From Streptomyces natalensis ATCC 27448 (GTDB lineage: Bacteria; Actinomycetota; Actinomycetes; Streptomycetales; Streptomycetaceae), in assembly GCF_000935125.1 (NCBI RefSeq), contig NZ_JRKI01000026.1, positions 465,886-529,885 on the forward strand: a DNA stretch of 64,000 bases. Reading direction: 5' to 3'. Of this stretch, positions 34,177 through 43,088 are shown one piece after another. Position 1 is the first letter of the stretch, and every line of letters begins with the position of its first letter. The position numbers and the translations under genes were made by a program. A model generated the notes under the pieces. The model was not told the origin of the DNA, made no database searches, and saw nothing but the letters and a program-made list of their open reading frames with translations.

Positions 34177-35309
34177 GACAGCACCTCCAGTCGGCCGACC
34201 CACTTGGTCTGCAGCACGCCGGGCCGGTTCGGGGCGATCAGACGTACCGGGTAACCGTGGTCGGGGGAGAGCTCCTCGCCGTTGAGGCGCAGAGCGAGCA
34301 GGGTCAGCGGATCGTGAGCGTGCTCATGCCCCATCTCGGAGACCCGGTAGCCGCCCCGCGTCTGCAGGGACACCACCCGCACGCGGGCGTGTGGCAGAGC
34401 GCCCGCACGCTCCAGAAGGTCCATGACCCGCACGCCCGTCCAGTGCGCCGACTTGCTCCACCCCTCCACGCAGGCGATCGGCAACTCCACCTCGTGCTGC
34501 GGCAGGCCCCGCAGCTCATCCAGCGTCAGCGTGTAGGGCCTCGGCCCGGCGACCGTCAGGCGGTAGCGCTCGGCCGGAATCAGCCCGACTCCGGCCGCGT
34601 CAGCGGTGCGGTTGACCGGCAGACCCTGCGGGCCGTGGTCCGGATGGCGGGGAGCGAGCAGGGTGAGGTCCTTCAGGGGCGTGAAGGACTGGCCCACGGT
34701 CGTCACGGTGACCGCACCGACCGCCCCTGCCACCGCGGCCAGCAGCGAGCGCCGGCTGGGCCCGTCCTCCTCGGGCAGGGCCAGGGTGCCCGGCGACCGC
34801 CGACTCCAGTGGGCCCGGATCTCGGGGGCCTTGACCGCGATGTGCAGCACGAGCGATCCGGCCACCAGCCAGGCCACGGCGTAGTGCACCGGCACGAAGG
34901 AGAACGGCCACGGATACCACTGCGCGGTGTTCAGCAGGCCCGTGGCCACTTCGAAGACGGCAGCCGCCACCAGCACGGCCACCGACACCCGCTCCAGGGC
35001 GTGCCGCACCGACCGCACCGGCGGCCAGGCGAACAGCCGCGGGTACACCGTCCACAACTTCGCCAGCAGCAGCGGAATCGCCGCGATGCCCGAGGCGACG
35101 TGCAGCCCCTGTGTCAGCCGGTAGCCCCACGCCGGGCGGCTCGGCAGGTCATCGGCCAGCCACTCGGGCGGATGCTGCAGCACATGGCTGATCAGACCGG
35201 TGACGAAGCACACCACGAAGGCGAGGCCGAGCCACCGCCCGATCGAGGTAGCCGTGCGGGCATCATGCAACCCGCCCTTGAACACCGGCGGAAAAAAGCG
35301 CGATTTCAT
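34173..35309 (-). CDS. Membrane-anchored molybdopterin-dependent oxidoreductase
   Basis: About 378 residues. The N-terminal half has four or five membrane helices with His residues placed as in b561-type heme domains. The C-terminal half is a sulfite-oxidase/MsrP-type molybdopterin domain with the Mo-ligand Cys in ELPIACVEGWSKSAHWTGVRV and the closing stretch GYPVRLIAPNRPGVLQTKWVGRLEV. Fusion suggests electrons pass between the membrane pool and an extracytoplasmic substrate such as an oxidised sulfur compound. RRSLLAAVAGAVGAVTVTTVG between the halves resembles a Tat-type segment. Start uncertain; frames open to 35348. Confidence 0.9.
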   Translation of the reverse strand: MKSRFFPPVFKGGLHDARTATSIGRWLGLAFVVCFVTGLISHVLQHPPEWLADDLPSRPAWGYRLTQGLHVASGIAAIPLLLAKLWTVYPRLFAWPPVRSVRHALERVSVAVLVAAAVFEVATGLLNTAQWYPWPFSFVPVHYAVAWLVAGSLVLHIAVKAPEIRAHWSRRSPGTLALPEEDGPSRRSLLAAVAGAVGAVTVTTVGQSFTPLKDLTLLAPRHPDHGPQGLPVNRTADAAGVGLIPAERYRLTVAGPRPYTLTLDELRGLPQHEVELPIACVEGWSKSAHWTGVRVMDLLERAGALPHARVRVVSLQTRGGYRVSEMGHEHAHDPLTLLALRLNGEELSPDHGYPVRLIAPNRPGVLQTKWVGRLEVLS

Positions 35310-35560
35310 GCGTCCCATCACAGCCGCCGCAAGGCCGCTGTGGAACACCCGAACACCTTACGGAACAGGGACATCCGCGTCTTGTGCGACCTGCTGTGAC
35401 GGCCGCCGGCGCCTGGCCACCACTACCCGCTCGAACATCACGGGCGCACCGCCGACACTCACCGGTTCCGAAGTGCTTTCAGCGGCACCCGCTCATGACG
35501 AATGCCTGACGTCGCGGGCCGATCCGGGACCGCGGCCCGTGTGGAGCCTACGGTGAGGAC

Positions 35561-36985
35561 GTGCCCTCCACACCGCCCACGGGCTCCCGGCCCCCCTTGT
35601 ACGAGCCCGCCGCCCCGGACACCGGCTCCCCGGACCCCGGCAGCGGCCGCCGCCTCGACCTCGCCTCCGGCGGCGCCGCCCTCGCGCTCTTCGCGGTGGT
35701 CGCGAGCGTCGGGGCGTATCTGCTGAGCCGCAGCCCGTCCCTGCACGTGGGCTGGCCGCCGCTGATGGCCGACTGGGGTCCGCACCTGGGCCCCGGCACG
35801 CCGGCCGCGGTGGCCGTGGCCGTCCTGGCCGTCGGCTACGGCCCCCGGCTGGCCGACCGGCTGCCGTGGCGGGCGCTGCCGTGGGCCGCCTGGGCGGTGG
35901 CCATGGCGTGGACGTGGTCGCTGGCCCTGGTCGACGGCTGGCAGCGCGGCGTCGCGGGCCGGTTGACGCGGTCCGGTGAGTACCTCCGCGGGATCGACCG
36001 GTTCCAGCACTTCAGCAGCACCGTGCACGACTTCACCGGCCACATCCTCATCAACTCGCCCGACAACTGGGGGACCCACATCGCAGGGCACCCGATCGGC
36101 GCCGTGCTGACCTTTGTGGGGCTCGACCGGATCGGCCTTGGCGGCGGCGCCTGGGGCGGGGTCTTCTGCATCACCGCGGGCAGTTCGGCAGTGGCCGCCG
36201 CACTGGTGACCGTGCGCCTGCTGGCGGGAGAGGGCCGGGCACGGGCGGCCGCGCCCTTCCTCGCATTGGCCCCGGGCGCGGTCTGGGTCGGAGTGTCCGC
36301 CGACGGCTACTTCGCGGCGGTCGCCGCCTGGGCGCTGGCCCTGCTCGCCCTCGCGGCGACCCGGACCCGCGGGTGGCAGACGGCAGTTGCCGCCTCGGCA
36401 AGCGGTCTGATGCTCGGCGCGGCGGTCTACCTGTCGTACGGGCTGACCCTGCTGGCGATCCCGGTCCTCGCCGTACTGCTCTGCACCCGCAGGGCCCGGC
36501 CGCTGCTCTACGTCCTGCCCGCCTGCGCCGCCGTCGTCCTCGTCTTCACCCTCCTGGGTTTCCACTGGTGGCAGGCGTACGGCCTGCTCAAGACCCGCTA
36601 CTACCAGGGATACGGCGGGGTGCGCCCGTACGCGTACTGGATCTGGGGGAACCTGGGCACGGTGGTGACGGCCGCGGGCGTGGCCGCCGCGGCGGGGCTG
36701 CGCCGGGTGCTGACGGCCGCACCCGCCGCCGTCCGGCAATGGCGGCGGCGCGCCGACCCGCAGGCGGTCGCGGCCGTTGTGCTGCCCTGCGCCTTCCTGC
36801 TCGCGATGCTGGCCGCCGACCTGTCCGGCATGAGCAAGGCGGAGACCGAACGCATCTGGCTGCCCTTCACGTTGTGGCTGCCGGCGACCGCCGCGTTCCT
36901 CCCGGCCCGCGACCGCCGCGGCTGGCTGGCCGCTCAGGCGGCTACCGCCCTGCTGGTCAACCACCTGCTGCTGACCGACTGGTGA
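35561..36985 (+). CDS. Polytopic membrane protein, GT-C-like
   Basis: A 474-residue membrane protein with about 11 helices and a Pro-rich cytoplasmic N-terminus. The region HILINSPDNWGTHIAGHPIGAVLTFVGL and GVFCITAGSSAVAAALV resembles GT-C glycosyltransferase-like proteins of actinobacteria, and an acidic MSKAETERIWLPF motif lies near the C-terminus. Donor and acceptor cannot be named. It is transcribed away from the oxidoreductase gene and ends the envelope-type cluster. GTG 35561 is the called start. Confidence 0.82.
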   Translation: MPSTPPTGSRPPLYEPAAPDTGSPDPGSGRRLDLASGGAALALFAVVASVGAYLLSRSPSLHVGWPPLMADWGPHLGPGTPAAVAVAVLAVGYGPRLADRLPWRALPWAAWAVAMAWTWSLALVDGWQRGVAGRLTRSGEYLRGIDRFQHFSSTVHDFTGHILINSPDNWGTHIAGHPIGAVLTFVGLDRIGLGGGAWGGVFCITAGSSAVAAALVTVRLLAGEGRARAAAPFLALAPGAVWVGVSADGYFAAVAAWALALLALAATRTRGWQTAVAASASGLMLGAAVYLSYGLTLLAIPVLAVLLCTRRARPLLYVLPACAAVVLVFTLLGFHWWQAYGLLKTRYYQGYGGVRPYAYWIWGNLGTVVTAAGVAAAAGLRRVLTAAPAAVRQWRRRADPQAVAAVVLPCAFLLAMLAADLSGMSKAETERIWLPFTLWLPATAAFLPARDRRGWLAAQAATALLVNHLLLTDW

Positions 36986-37345
36986 CGCGCGTACCGCCCC
37001 GTGCGTCGAGTCCGCCCGCGGCCGTACGGCCGTACTGATCAGCTCAGTTGAGCGTCCACTGGCGCAGTGTGACGCCGGTATCCGCCTACTGGATCACCAG
37101 CGAACCGCCGGAGGCCGAGGCGGTGGTGAGCAGCGGCCCAGACGCTTCGGGTTCGGACGTCGGGTGTGGCGCACCAATGCCCCTCCGGCCGGGGCATTTC
37201 GGGCCGAGCGGGAACGTCTACTTCCGCGCCGACCTCGGCGAGGTCGTCCGTGGCCGCGCGGCGCCGGCGCTCTCCGGCGCCTCCTGGGTCCCCCCCAGGA
37301 GGCGCCGGATGTGGGCCCTGGCGACCAACGGCCCGTGGGTGGGCG
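36986..37345. other. Interval ending in a strong hairpin
   Basis: Weakly protein-like plus-strand text near 37195-37340 (GPSGNVYFRADLGEVV...MWALATNGPWVG) suggests the remains of a lost gene, but no start or family is visible. The hairpin at 37274-37308 is the only defined element. Confidence 0.35.
37274..37308. terminator. 15-bp perfect hairpin after the sulfonate operon
   Basis: Arms 37274-37288 and 37294-37308 are perfect inverted repeats (ccggcgcctcctggg) around a 5-nt loop, 38 bp past the TauD-like stop. It is a strong terminator candidate for the minus-strand operon. Confidence 0.75.
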
Positions 37346-38245
37346 TCAGGCCACGGCGGGTGTGTAGTGGTCGGCGTCACCGCCTTCGATGGCGCGGCTG
37401 GCGGTGCCGTCGATGCCCACCGGAGCGTCCCCGGCGACGGTCACCCGGTGCAGCAGGCGCGGCAGGTCACCGTAGTCGTCGGGGGCGTAGTGCTGGGTGC
37501 TGCGGTTGTCGAACAGGACGAGGTCTCCCGGTGTCCACGCCACCCGGACGATGTTCTCCGGCCGCGTCACGTACGACTGGAAGATCCGCAGCAGATCCCG
37601 GGATTCGGAGGGGCCGAGGCCCTCGATGGTCTGCGCGAAGCCGCCGATGAACAGGCCCCGTTCTCCCGTCTCGGGGTGCACGCGCACGACCGGATGGGCG
37701 GTGCGGTACTTGCGCGACACGAACTGCTTGCGGTGCTCGGCCGCCTTGTCGTTCTTGGGGGCGGCGTAGTCGTAGTCGTTGGTGTGCACCGCCCACAGCT
37801 TGTCCGCCAGCTCGCGCAGCGGCTCGGGCAGGTCCTGGTAGGCCGCGGCCGAGTTGGCGATCAGCGTGTTGCCGCCGTAGGGCGGGACGACGATGCTGCG
37901 CAGGGTCGACGCCTTCGGGGGTGTGCGGACGAAGGTGACGTCGGTGTGCCAGTGGTTGGCGCGGATGCCTTCGTCGCCGTCGACGGGCAGGATGTTGGGC
38001 TGCCCGTCCACGGACGGGACGGTGGGGTGGGCGGTGGTGAGTTCGCCGAAGAGGGAGGCGAAGCGCAGCTGGGCCGCGTCGTCCAGCTGCTGGCCGCGGA
38101 AGACCAGCGCCTTGTGTTCCAGCAGAGCCGCGTTGATCTCGGCGACGAGCGCCGGTTCGAGGTCGGCGGAGAGGTCGACGCCGACGATCTCGGCGCCGAT
38201 GCGTCCGCCGATCCGGCGGATGTCGAAGCCTGTGCTGGTGCTCAT
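37346..38245 (-). CDS. TauD/TfdA-family Fe(II)/2-oxoglutarate dioxygenase
   Basis: A 299-residue double-stranded beta-helix dioxygenase. The iron ligands are HWHTDVTF (His-x-Asp) and the distal His in LPRLLHRVTVAG, with the 2-oxoglutarate Arg just after. EIVGVDLSADLEPALVAEINAALLEHKALVFRGQ is the typical opening. TauD and AtsK relatives cleave sulfonates or alkyl sulfate esters, releasing sulfite or sulfate. Last gene of the ABC/monooxygenase operon, which supports a sulfur-scavenging role. ATG 38245 follows a gaaaggaat site. Confidence 0.92.
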   Translation of the reverse strand: MSTSTGFDIRRIGGRIGAEIVGVDLSADLEPALVAEINAALLEHKALVFRGQQLDDAAQLRFASLFGELTTAHPTVPSVDGQPNILPVDGDEGIRANHWHTDVTFVRTPPKASTLRSIVVPPYGGNTLIANSAAAYQDLPEPLRELADKLWAVHTNDYDYAAPKNDKAAEHRKQFVSRKYRTAHPVVRVHPETGERGLFIGGFAQTIEGLGPSESRDLLRIFQSYVTRPENIVRVAWTPGDLVLFDNRSTQHYAPDDYGDLPRLLHRVTVAGDAPVGIDGTASRAIEGGDADHYTPAVA

Positions 38246-38350
38246 GTGCGTATTCCTTTCGGGAGTTTCGGCTGTGTCAGGGGGTGGTGGGCAGGGAGGT
38301 TTGTCGGAGCCGGGAGGGTCGTGCCGGCTGCCCCTGTGGAGCCGGACCGG

Positions 38351-39703
38351 TCATGCCGGCTGCCCCTCGGTGACGGAGCGGGCGAGCCGGCCTGCGGGGC
38401 GGGGCAGACCGTAGTGCTCGCGCAGGGTGCGTCCGGTGTACTCGGTGCGGAACAGGCCCCGGTCCTGGAGGAGCGGCACGACGTGGTCGACGAAGTCCTC
38501 CAGGCCGCCCGGCAGATGCGGCGGCATGACGTTGAAACCGTCGGCGGCTCCCTGGGTGAACCAGGCTTCGAGCTGGTCGGCTATCTGCTCCGGCGTCCCG
38601 GCGAAGACCCGGTGGCCGCGCCCGCCGCCGAGGCGTGCGATGAGTTCGCGCAGGGTCAGCCCGTCGCGCCGGGCCAGTTCGGCGACCAGCGTGAAACGGC
38701 TCTTGTTGCCGTTGATGTCCCGCTCCTCGGGCAGCGAGGGCAGCGGTCCGTCCAGCGGCAGCCCGGTCAGGTCGGTGCCGAGCATCCCCGACAACTGGGC
38801 GAGTCCGTACTCCGGCACCTGAAGGTCGGTCAGCTCCCGCTCCAGGGCGCGGGCCTCTGCCTCCGTCGAGCCGATGACCGGGCAGATTCCGGGCAGGATC
38901 TTCAGGTCGTCCTCCGAACGCCCGTAGCGGGCCAGGCGGTTCTTCACGTCCTTGTAGAAGGACTGCCCGTCGGCGAGGGTCTGCTGTGCGGTGAACACGG
39001 CCTCGGCGTACTGGGCGGCGAACTCCTTGCCGTCCTCGGACGAACCGGCCTGCACCAGCAGGGGGTAACCCTGCGGGCTGCGCTGCACGTTCAGCGGGCC
39101 CCGTACGGCGAAGTGCTCTCCGCGGTGGTCGACGGGCCGCACCTTGTCGGGGTCCGCGTAGATCCCGTGCTCGCGGTCGAGCAGGACGGCGTCGTCCTCC
39201 CAGCTGTCCCAGAGCTTGGTGGCCACTTCCACGAACTCGCGCGCCCGGTCGTAGCGCAGAGCGTGTTCGAGGTGTTCGTCCTGCCCGAAGTTGCGGGCCT
39301 CGTCGACCGTGCCGGAGGTGACGATGTTCCACCCGGCGCGCCCGCCGCTGAGGTGGTCGAGGGAGGCGAACTTCCGGGCGGTGTGGAAGGGTTCGTTGAA
39401 GGTGGTGGAGACGGTGGCGATCAGGCCGATGTGCTCGGTCACCGTCGCCAGGGCCGACAGCAGCGTGAGCGGTTCGAAACCGCCGAGCGCGTTGTGTTTG
39501 ACCTTGCCCCACAGGGCCAGGCCGTCGGCGAAGAAGATCGAGTCGAGCTTGCCGCGTTCGGCGGTCTGCGCGAGGTACTGGAAGTAGCGCCGGTCGGTGA
39601 CGCGTTCGGGCTGGGTGCGCGGATGGCGCCAGGCGGCGTCGTGGTGGCCGGCGTTCATCAGGAAGGCGTTGAGATGAAGGCGGCGGGGGCTGGCTGCGGG
39701 CAT
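38351..39703 (-). CDS. NtaA/SnaA/DszA-family flavin-dependent monooxygenase
   Basis: A 450-residue LLM-class FMNH2-dependent monooxygenase of the NtaA/SnaA/DszA branch. LHLNAFLMNAGHHDAAWRHP, DSIFFADGLALWG, STTFNEPFHTARKFASLDHLSGGRAGWNIVTS and VQAGSSEDGKEFAAQYAEAVF are diagnostic, and length fits. Members oxidise sulfur- or nitrogen-bearing carbon (for example sulfone, nitrilotriacetate); within this operon a sulfonate or sulfone is most likely. ATG 39703 follows GGAGGAG. It needs a separate flavin reductase, which is not encoded here. Confidence 0.93.
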   Translation of the reverse strand: MPAASPRRLHLNAFLMNAGHHDAAWRHPRTQPERVTDRRYFQYLAQTAERGKLDSIFFADGLALWGKVKHNALGGFEPLTLLSALATVTEHIGLIATVSTTFNEPFHTARKFASLDHLSGGRAGWNIVTSGTVDEARNFGQDEHLEHALRYDRAREFVEVATKLWDSWEDDAVLLDREHGIYADPDKVRPVDHRGEHFAVRGPLNVQRSPQGYPLLVQAGSSEDGKEFAAQYAEAVFTAQQTLADGQSFYKDVKNRLARYGRSEDDLKILPGICPVIGSTEAEARALERELTDLQVPEYGLAQLSGMLGTDLTGLPLDGPLPSLPEERDINGNKSRFTLVAELARRDGLTLRELIARLGGGRGHRVFAGTPEQIADQLEAWFTQGAADGFNVMPPHLPGGLEDFVDHVVPLLQDRGLFRTEYTGRTLREHYGLPRPAGRLARSVTEGQPA

Positions 39704-39747
39704 GGAAGGCTCCTCCGGGTTCCTTGGCGCAGGGGCGGATACGGACG

Positions 39748-40674
39748 TCAGCCGGTCGCGGGGACGCGCCACGAGCTGAGCCGCTTCTCCACGGCCACCA
39801 GCAGCTGGTTGAAGGCCACGCCGATGACGGAGATGGTGACGATGCCCGCGTACATCTGCGGGATGGCGAAGTTGTACTGGGACGCGTTGATCAGATAGCC
39901 GAGACCGGCCTTCGCGCCGATCATCTCGGCGGCGACCAGGACGACGATGGAGATCGCCCCGGCCAGCCGGATTCCGGTGAAGATCGTCGGCACCGAGGCC
40001 GGCAGAATCACCTTCTGGAACAGCCGCGGGGCGGACAGGTCCATGGACTTCGCCAGCCTGAGCAAGGTGGGGTCCACGGTGCGTACCGCGCTGATGGTGT
40101 TGAACAGGATCGGCCATGCGCACGCATACACCACGATGGCGATCTTCGACGTCTCGCCGATGCCGAGAAGCAGGACGAACACCGGCAGCAGGGCCAGGGC
40201 GGCGGTGTTGAGGAAGACCTGGAGCAACGGATTGAGGAGATCGGCGACCGGCCGGTACCAGCCGATGAGCAGGCCCAGCGGTACGGACACGGCGACCGCG
40301 ATGCCGAATCCGCTGAACGAACGCACCAGGCTCGCCTCCGCGTTGTCGGCGAGCTGACCGTTGGCCACCAGCGCCCACCATGCCCGGGCGACCTCGCTGA
40401 ACGGCGGCAGAAAGGTCCGGTCCACCAGGCCGAAGCGGGGTGCCAGCTCCCACACGAGCAGCAGGGCGACGATCGCCGCCGACTTGGTGGCGCCGGTCAG
40501 TACCCCGCGCAGGAGGCGGGGCAGTACCGGCGGGCGGTGGAGCCGGGGCCCGCTCGGCGCGACCGGCAGGCCGGCCGTGGGCTCCTCGGTGGACGGCGGC
40601 GGGGGGACGGTGATCGGCGCGGAGAGTTCCTCCGGGGTCTTGGCCCGAGTGCTCGCATCGCTTGCCAGGCTCAT
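39748..40674 (-). CDS. ABC transporter permease, SsuC/TauC type
   Basis: A 308-residue inner-membrane permease of the nitrate/sulfonate/taurine class with about six helices after a Pro-rich cytoplasmic N-terminus. The BPD_transp signature region is VDPTLLRLAKSMDLSAPRLFQKVILPASVPTIFTGIRLAGAISIVVLVAAEM (EAA-like loop). Its start overlaps the ATPase stop by 4 bp, so the two subunits are co-translated. It forms the channel for the lipoprotein-bound substrate. Confidence 0.92.
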   Translation of the reverse strand: MSLASDASTRAKTPEELSAPITVPPPPSTEEPTAGLPVAPSGPRLHRPPVLPRLLRGVLTGATKSAAIVALLLVWELAPRFGLVDRTFLPPFSEVARAWWALVANGQLADNAEASLVRSFSGFGIAVAVSVPLGLLIGWYRPVADLLNPLLQVFLNTAALALLPVFVLLLGIGETSKIAIVVYACAWPILFNTISAVRTVDPTLLRLAKSMDLSAPRLFQKVILPASVPTIFTGIRLAGAISIVVLVAAEMIGAKAGLGYLINASQYNFAIPQMYAGIVTISVIGVAFNQLLVAVEKRLSSWRVPATG

Positions 40675-41516
40675 ACCGGAACCTCCTCCTTCTCCAGCAG
40701 TTGGGTCCTGGCCACCTCGTCGTGCAGAAGCGTCCAGATCTCGTGTCGGTACCGTGCGAACTCGGGGCTGGACCGCAGGTCGTCCGTCTCCGTACGGGAG
40801 TCGAAGCCGATCGGCACGACCTGCTTGATGCGACCGGGCCGGGAGGTCATGACCGCCACCCGCTGCCCCAGGTAGACGGCCTCCTCGATGCCGTGGGTGA
40901 TGAAGACGACGGTCTTCCCGGTGCGCTGCCAGATCCGCAGCAGCTCGTCCTGGAGCGACTCCCTGGTCTGGGCGTCCAGCGCGGCGAACGGCTCGTCCAT
41001 CAGCAGGACATCGGGGTCGTAGGCGAGGGAGCGTGCGAGGGCCACGCGCTGGCGCATGCCGCCCGACAGCTCGTGCGGGTGACGGTTCTCGAAGCCGGAG
41101 AGCCCGACCAGGTCCAGGTGCTCACGGGCCCGCGCGGCGCGCTCACGTCGTGGCACCCCGGTCGCCTCCAGGCCGAACTCGACGTTGCCCAGGGCGGTGC
41201 GCCAGGGCAGCAGGGCGTACTGCTGGAAGACGATGCCGCGGTCGAGGCCGGGTCCGGTCACCGGTTCCCCGTCCAGGAGGATCCGTCCGGCGGTCGGCCG
41301 GGCGAGCCCGCCCAGCAGGTCCAACAGCGTGGACTTGCCGCATCCGCTGGGGCCGACCACGACGACGAACTCCCCCGCGTCGATCCGCAGGTCGACCCCG
41401 TCCAGGGCGGTGAACTCGCCGTCCCCGTCCGCCGAGCCTCGGCCCCTCCCCTTCTTGGCGGCAAAGGTCTTGCGCACCTGCTCGATCTCGATCTTGGCTG
41501 TGGTGGGTCCTGACAT
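40671..41516 (-). CDS. ABC transporter ATPase, SsuB/TauB type
   Basis: A 281-residue ATPase. Walker A GPSGCGKST starts at residue 55, the Q-loop is in VFQQYALLPW, the signature is LSGGMRQR, and Walker B is DVLLMDEPFAALD with the H-loop in FITHGIEEAVYLG. It powers import through the adjacent permease. ATG 41516 lies 5 bp past the binding-protein stop. An upstream frame extension to 41684 is the shadow of the Lys/Asp-rich binding-protein tail and is not used. Confidence 0.93.
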   Translation of the reverse strand: MSGPTTAKIEIEQVRKTFAAKKGRGRGSADGDGEFTALDGVDLRIDAGEFVVVVGPSGCGKSTLLDLLGGLARPTAGRILLDGEPVTGPGLDRGIVFQQYALLPWRTALGNVEFGLEATGVPRRERAARAREHLDLVGLSGFENRHPHELSGGMRQRVALARSLAYDPDVLLMDEPFAALDAQTRESLQDELLRIWQRTGKTVVFITHGIEEAVYLGQRVAVMTSRPGRIKQVVPIGFDSRTETDDLRSSPEFARYRHEIWTLLHDEVARTQLLEKEEVPV

Positions 41517-41520
41517 GGGA

Positions 41521-42642
41521 TCAGCTCCCGCCCTTCGAGGTCGGGCCGTCCGTGGACGATTTGTCCTTCTGGTCTTCCTTCTGGTCTTCCTTCTGACCTT
41601 CCTTCCGGCTGTTCTTCCGGCCGTACGCGTTGAACTCGTTGGTGTAGAGATCCGACGCCTTGACCTGGCCCTTTTCGATGTCACCGCGCTTGGCGAGCCA
41701 GTCGATCCACAGCTGGAGCTCCTTGTCGGTGATGCGTCCGCCGGTCTCGGCGACGCCGAAGGACTTCCAGTACTTCAGTGGAGCGGTGTCCTCGTTGCGG
41801 CCACGCTTCTTGACGATCTCGACCTGCCGGTGGATGACCTCTTCGCGCGGTCTGGCACGGGCCCACTCGATGGCGCGTGCGACACCCGTGACGAAGGTGC
41901 GCGCGGTGTCGGGGTTCTCCTTCAGGAACCGGTCGTTCACCACATACGTACCGGCGGAGAAGTTGCCGAGCAGCTCGTAGTCGGTGAACAGCGGCCTGAT
42001 ACCGCCGGTCTGTAGCGCCTTGTCGCGCAGGATGTCGCCGAGGACGCCCACCTCGATCTGCTTCTGCCGCAGCGACTGCTCGGTGTTGACCGGGGGCACC
42101 ACCAACGGCTCGACCTTCTTGGTGTCCGCCCGTGACAGGCCGTGGCGTTGCAGGTAGATGTCGAGCATCGCCTCGGAGTGCGCGCCGAGGGTGTTCATCC
42201 CGACCTTCTTGCCGATCAGGTCACGGGCCGAGCGGATCGGGCTGTCCTTGAGGACGTAGAAGCCGTTGTAGGCGGCCTTGTCGACGCCGTAGTAGCTGAC
42301 GACCGCCGTGATGGGCGCCTTTCTCGCAGCGAGTTTGACGACGGCTCCGTTGAACGCGCCGCCGAAGTCGACCTGTCCGGTGGCCGCCGACTGGATGTCC
42401 TGCGGCCCGCTGATCGTGTTGCCGACCCACTTCAGCTTCACGTCCTCCAAAAAGCCGAGGTCCTCGGCCAGTTCGGGGAGGATGACGGACCCCGCCCAGC
42501 CCTGGTACCGCAGCGTCCTGGCCTGGTCCTTGGCCGCGCCGCCACCCCCGGTACCGCAGCTGACCGCGACCGCCGAGAGGCCCAGCAGGGTGAGGAACTG
42601 TCGTCGGCTCGATGCGGTGGTCAGCGGGCTTATGGAGCTCAT
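41521..42642 (-). CDS. Substrate-binding lipoprotein, SsuA/TauA type
   Basis: A 373-residue periplasmic-type binding protein anchored to the membrane. The N-terminus has twin arginines (SRRQFLTLLG) and a lipobox SAVAVSC with Cys29, so export is probably by Tat followed by lipidation. The NMT1/SsuA-type fold shows GPQDIQSAATGQVDFGGAFNG and IRSARDLIGKKVGMNTLGAHSEAMLDIYL. The last 35 residues are a Lys/Asp/Glu-rich tail with EDQK repeats. First structural gene after the leader peptide; in-frame codons upstream to 42900 look untranslated. Confidence 0.92.
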   Translation of the reverse strand: MSSISPLTTASSRRQFLTLLGLSAVAVSCGTGGGGAAKDQARTLRYQGWAGSVILPELAEDLGFLEDVKLKWVGNTISGPQDIQSAATGQVDFGGAFNGAVVKLAARKAPITAVVSYYGVDKAAYNGFYVLKDSPIRSARDLIGKKVGMNTLGAHSEAMLDIYLQRHGLSRADTKKVEPLVVPPVNTEQSLRQKQIEVGVLGDILRDKALQTGGIRPLFTDYELLGNFSAGTYVVNDRFLKENPDTARTFVTGVARAIEWARARPREEVIHRQVEIVKKRGRNEDTAPLKYWKSFGVAETGGRITDKELQLWIDWLAKRGDIEKGQVKASDLYTNEFNAYGRKNSRKEGQKEDQKEDQKDKSSTDGPTSKGGS

Positions 42643-43004
42643 GGCAGGGTCCTGTTCGAGTCGGTGAGTGGCGCGGGGAGGTATGCGTACGACGTCTGCT
42701 ACGGAGGGGACGCAGGGGGGAAGGTGGTAGCAGTCGCCGAGCCGCTGTTCCGCTTCCGGAGGGCGTGAAGACCGTCCGGGAGGCGAAAAGCGAAAAGGAA
42801 ACGGGAAGGGTGAGGGTGAGGGTGAGGTGCCATAACCGGTACGCGTAACGAACCCGGCAGATTTCGCACGCGCACCCAACTCGACAGATTCGAGGTGCAC
42901 ATGCGGCGAGAACTACCAGGAAAACGGGGAGTCTCGGACCGGTGAGCGCGGGAATGGCGCGCCGGAATCAGGGGTCGCTCAGGAGCTGACGCTGGTCGGC
43001 AGCT
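42643..43004 (-). promoter_or_regulatory. Leader region of the sulfonate operon
   Basis: This 360-nt stretch on the minus strand joins the leader peptide to the binding-protein gene. A 6-bp stem (gagctg / cagctc, 42983-42988 and 43000-43005) begins at the leader stop codon, so ribosome position could change its folding. A triplicate gggtga (plus strand, 42808-42826) lies further down. A long in-frame extension of the binding protein covers part of it, but it is Pro/Ser-rich and probably untranslated. An attenuation role is inferred from position. Confidence 0.5.
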
Positions 43005-43088
43005 CTAGCAGCCAGCGGCACAGATGGCACTGGCCTGGCGTCGAAGATCGACGTGCAGGCGTGCGGTGAAGTTCTCCGAGAAGCTCAC
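43005..43088 (-). CDS. Sulfur-operon leader peptide (LHVDLRRQASA motif)
   Basis: A 27-codon minus-strand ORF from GTG 43088 to TAG 43005-43007. Its core TARLHVDLRRQASAIC matches the pattern of the short leader peptides found ahead of sulfate, cysteine and sulfonate genes in Streptomyces and relatives, usually ending in Cys. Here two Cys codons (TGT, TGC) lie in the last seven residues, as expected if slow decoding of Cys reports on cysteine supply. The start lacks a clear binding site, and could be leaderless. It stands 360 bp before the ABC operon, on the same strand. Too short for standard gene calling. Confidence 0.8.
   Translation of the reverse strand: MSFSENFTARLHVDLRRQASAICAAGC

Noticed and set aside
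42643..42900. N-terminal extension of the sulfonate-binding protein
   Set aside because: It is Pro/Ser-rich and would place the Tat/lipobox signal about 86 residues inside the protein, where it could not work.
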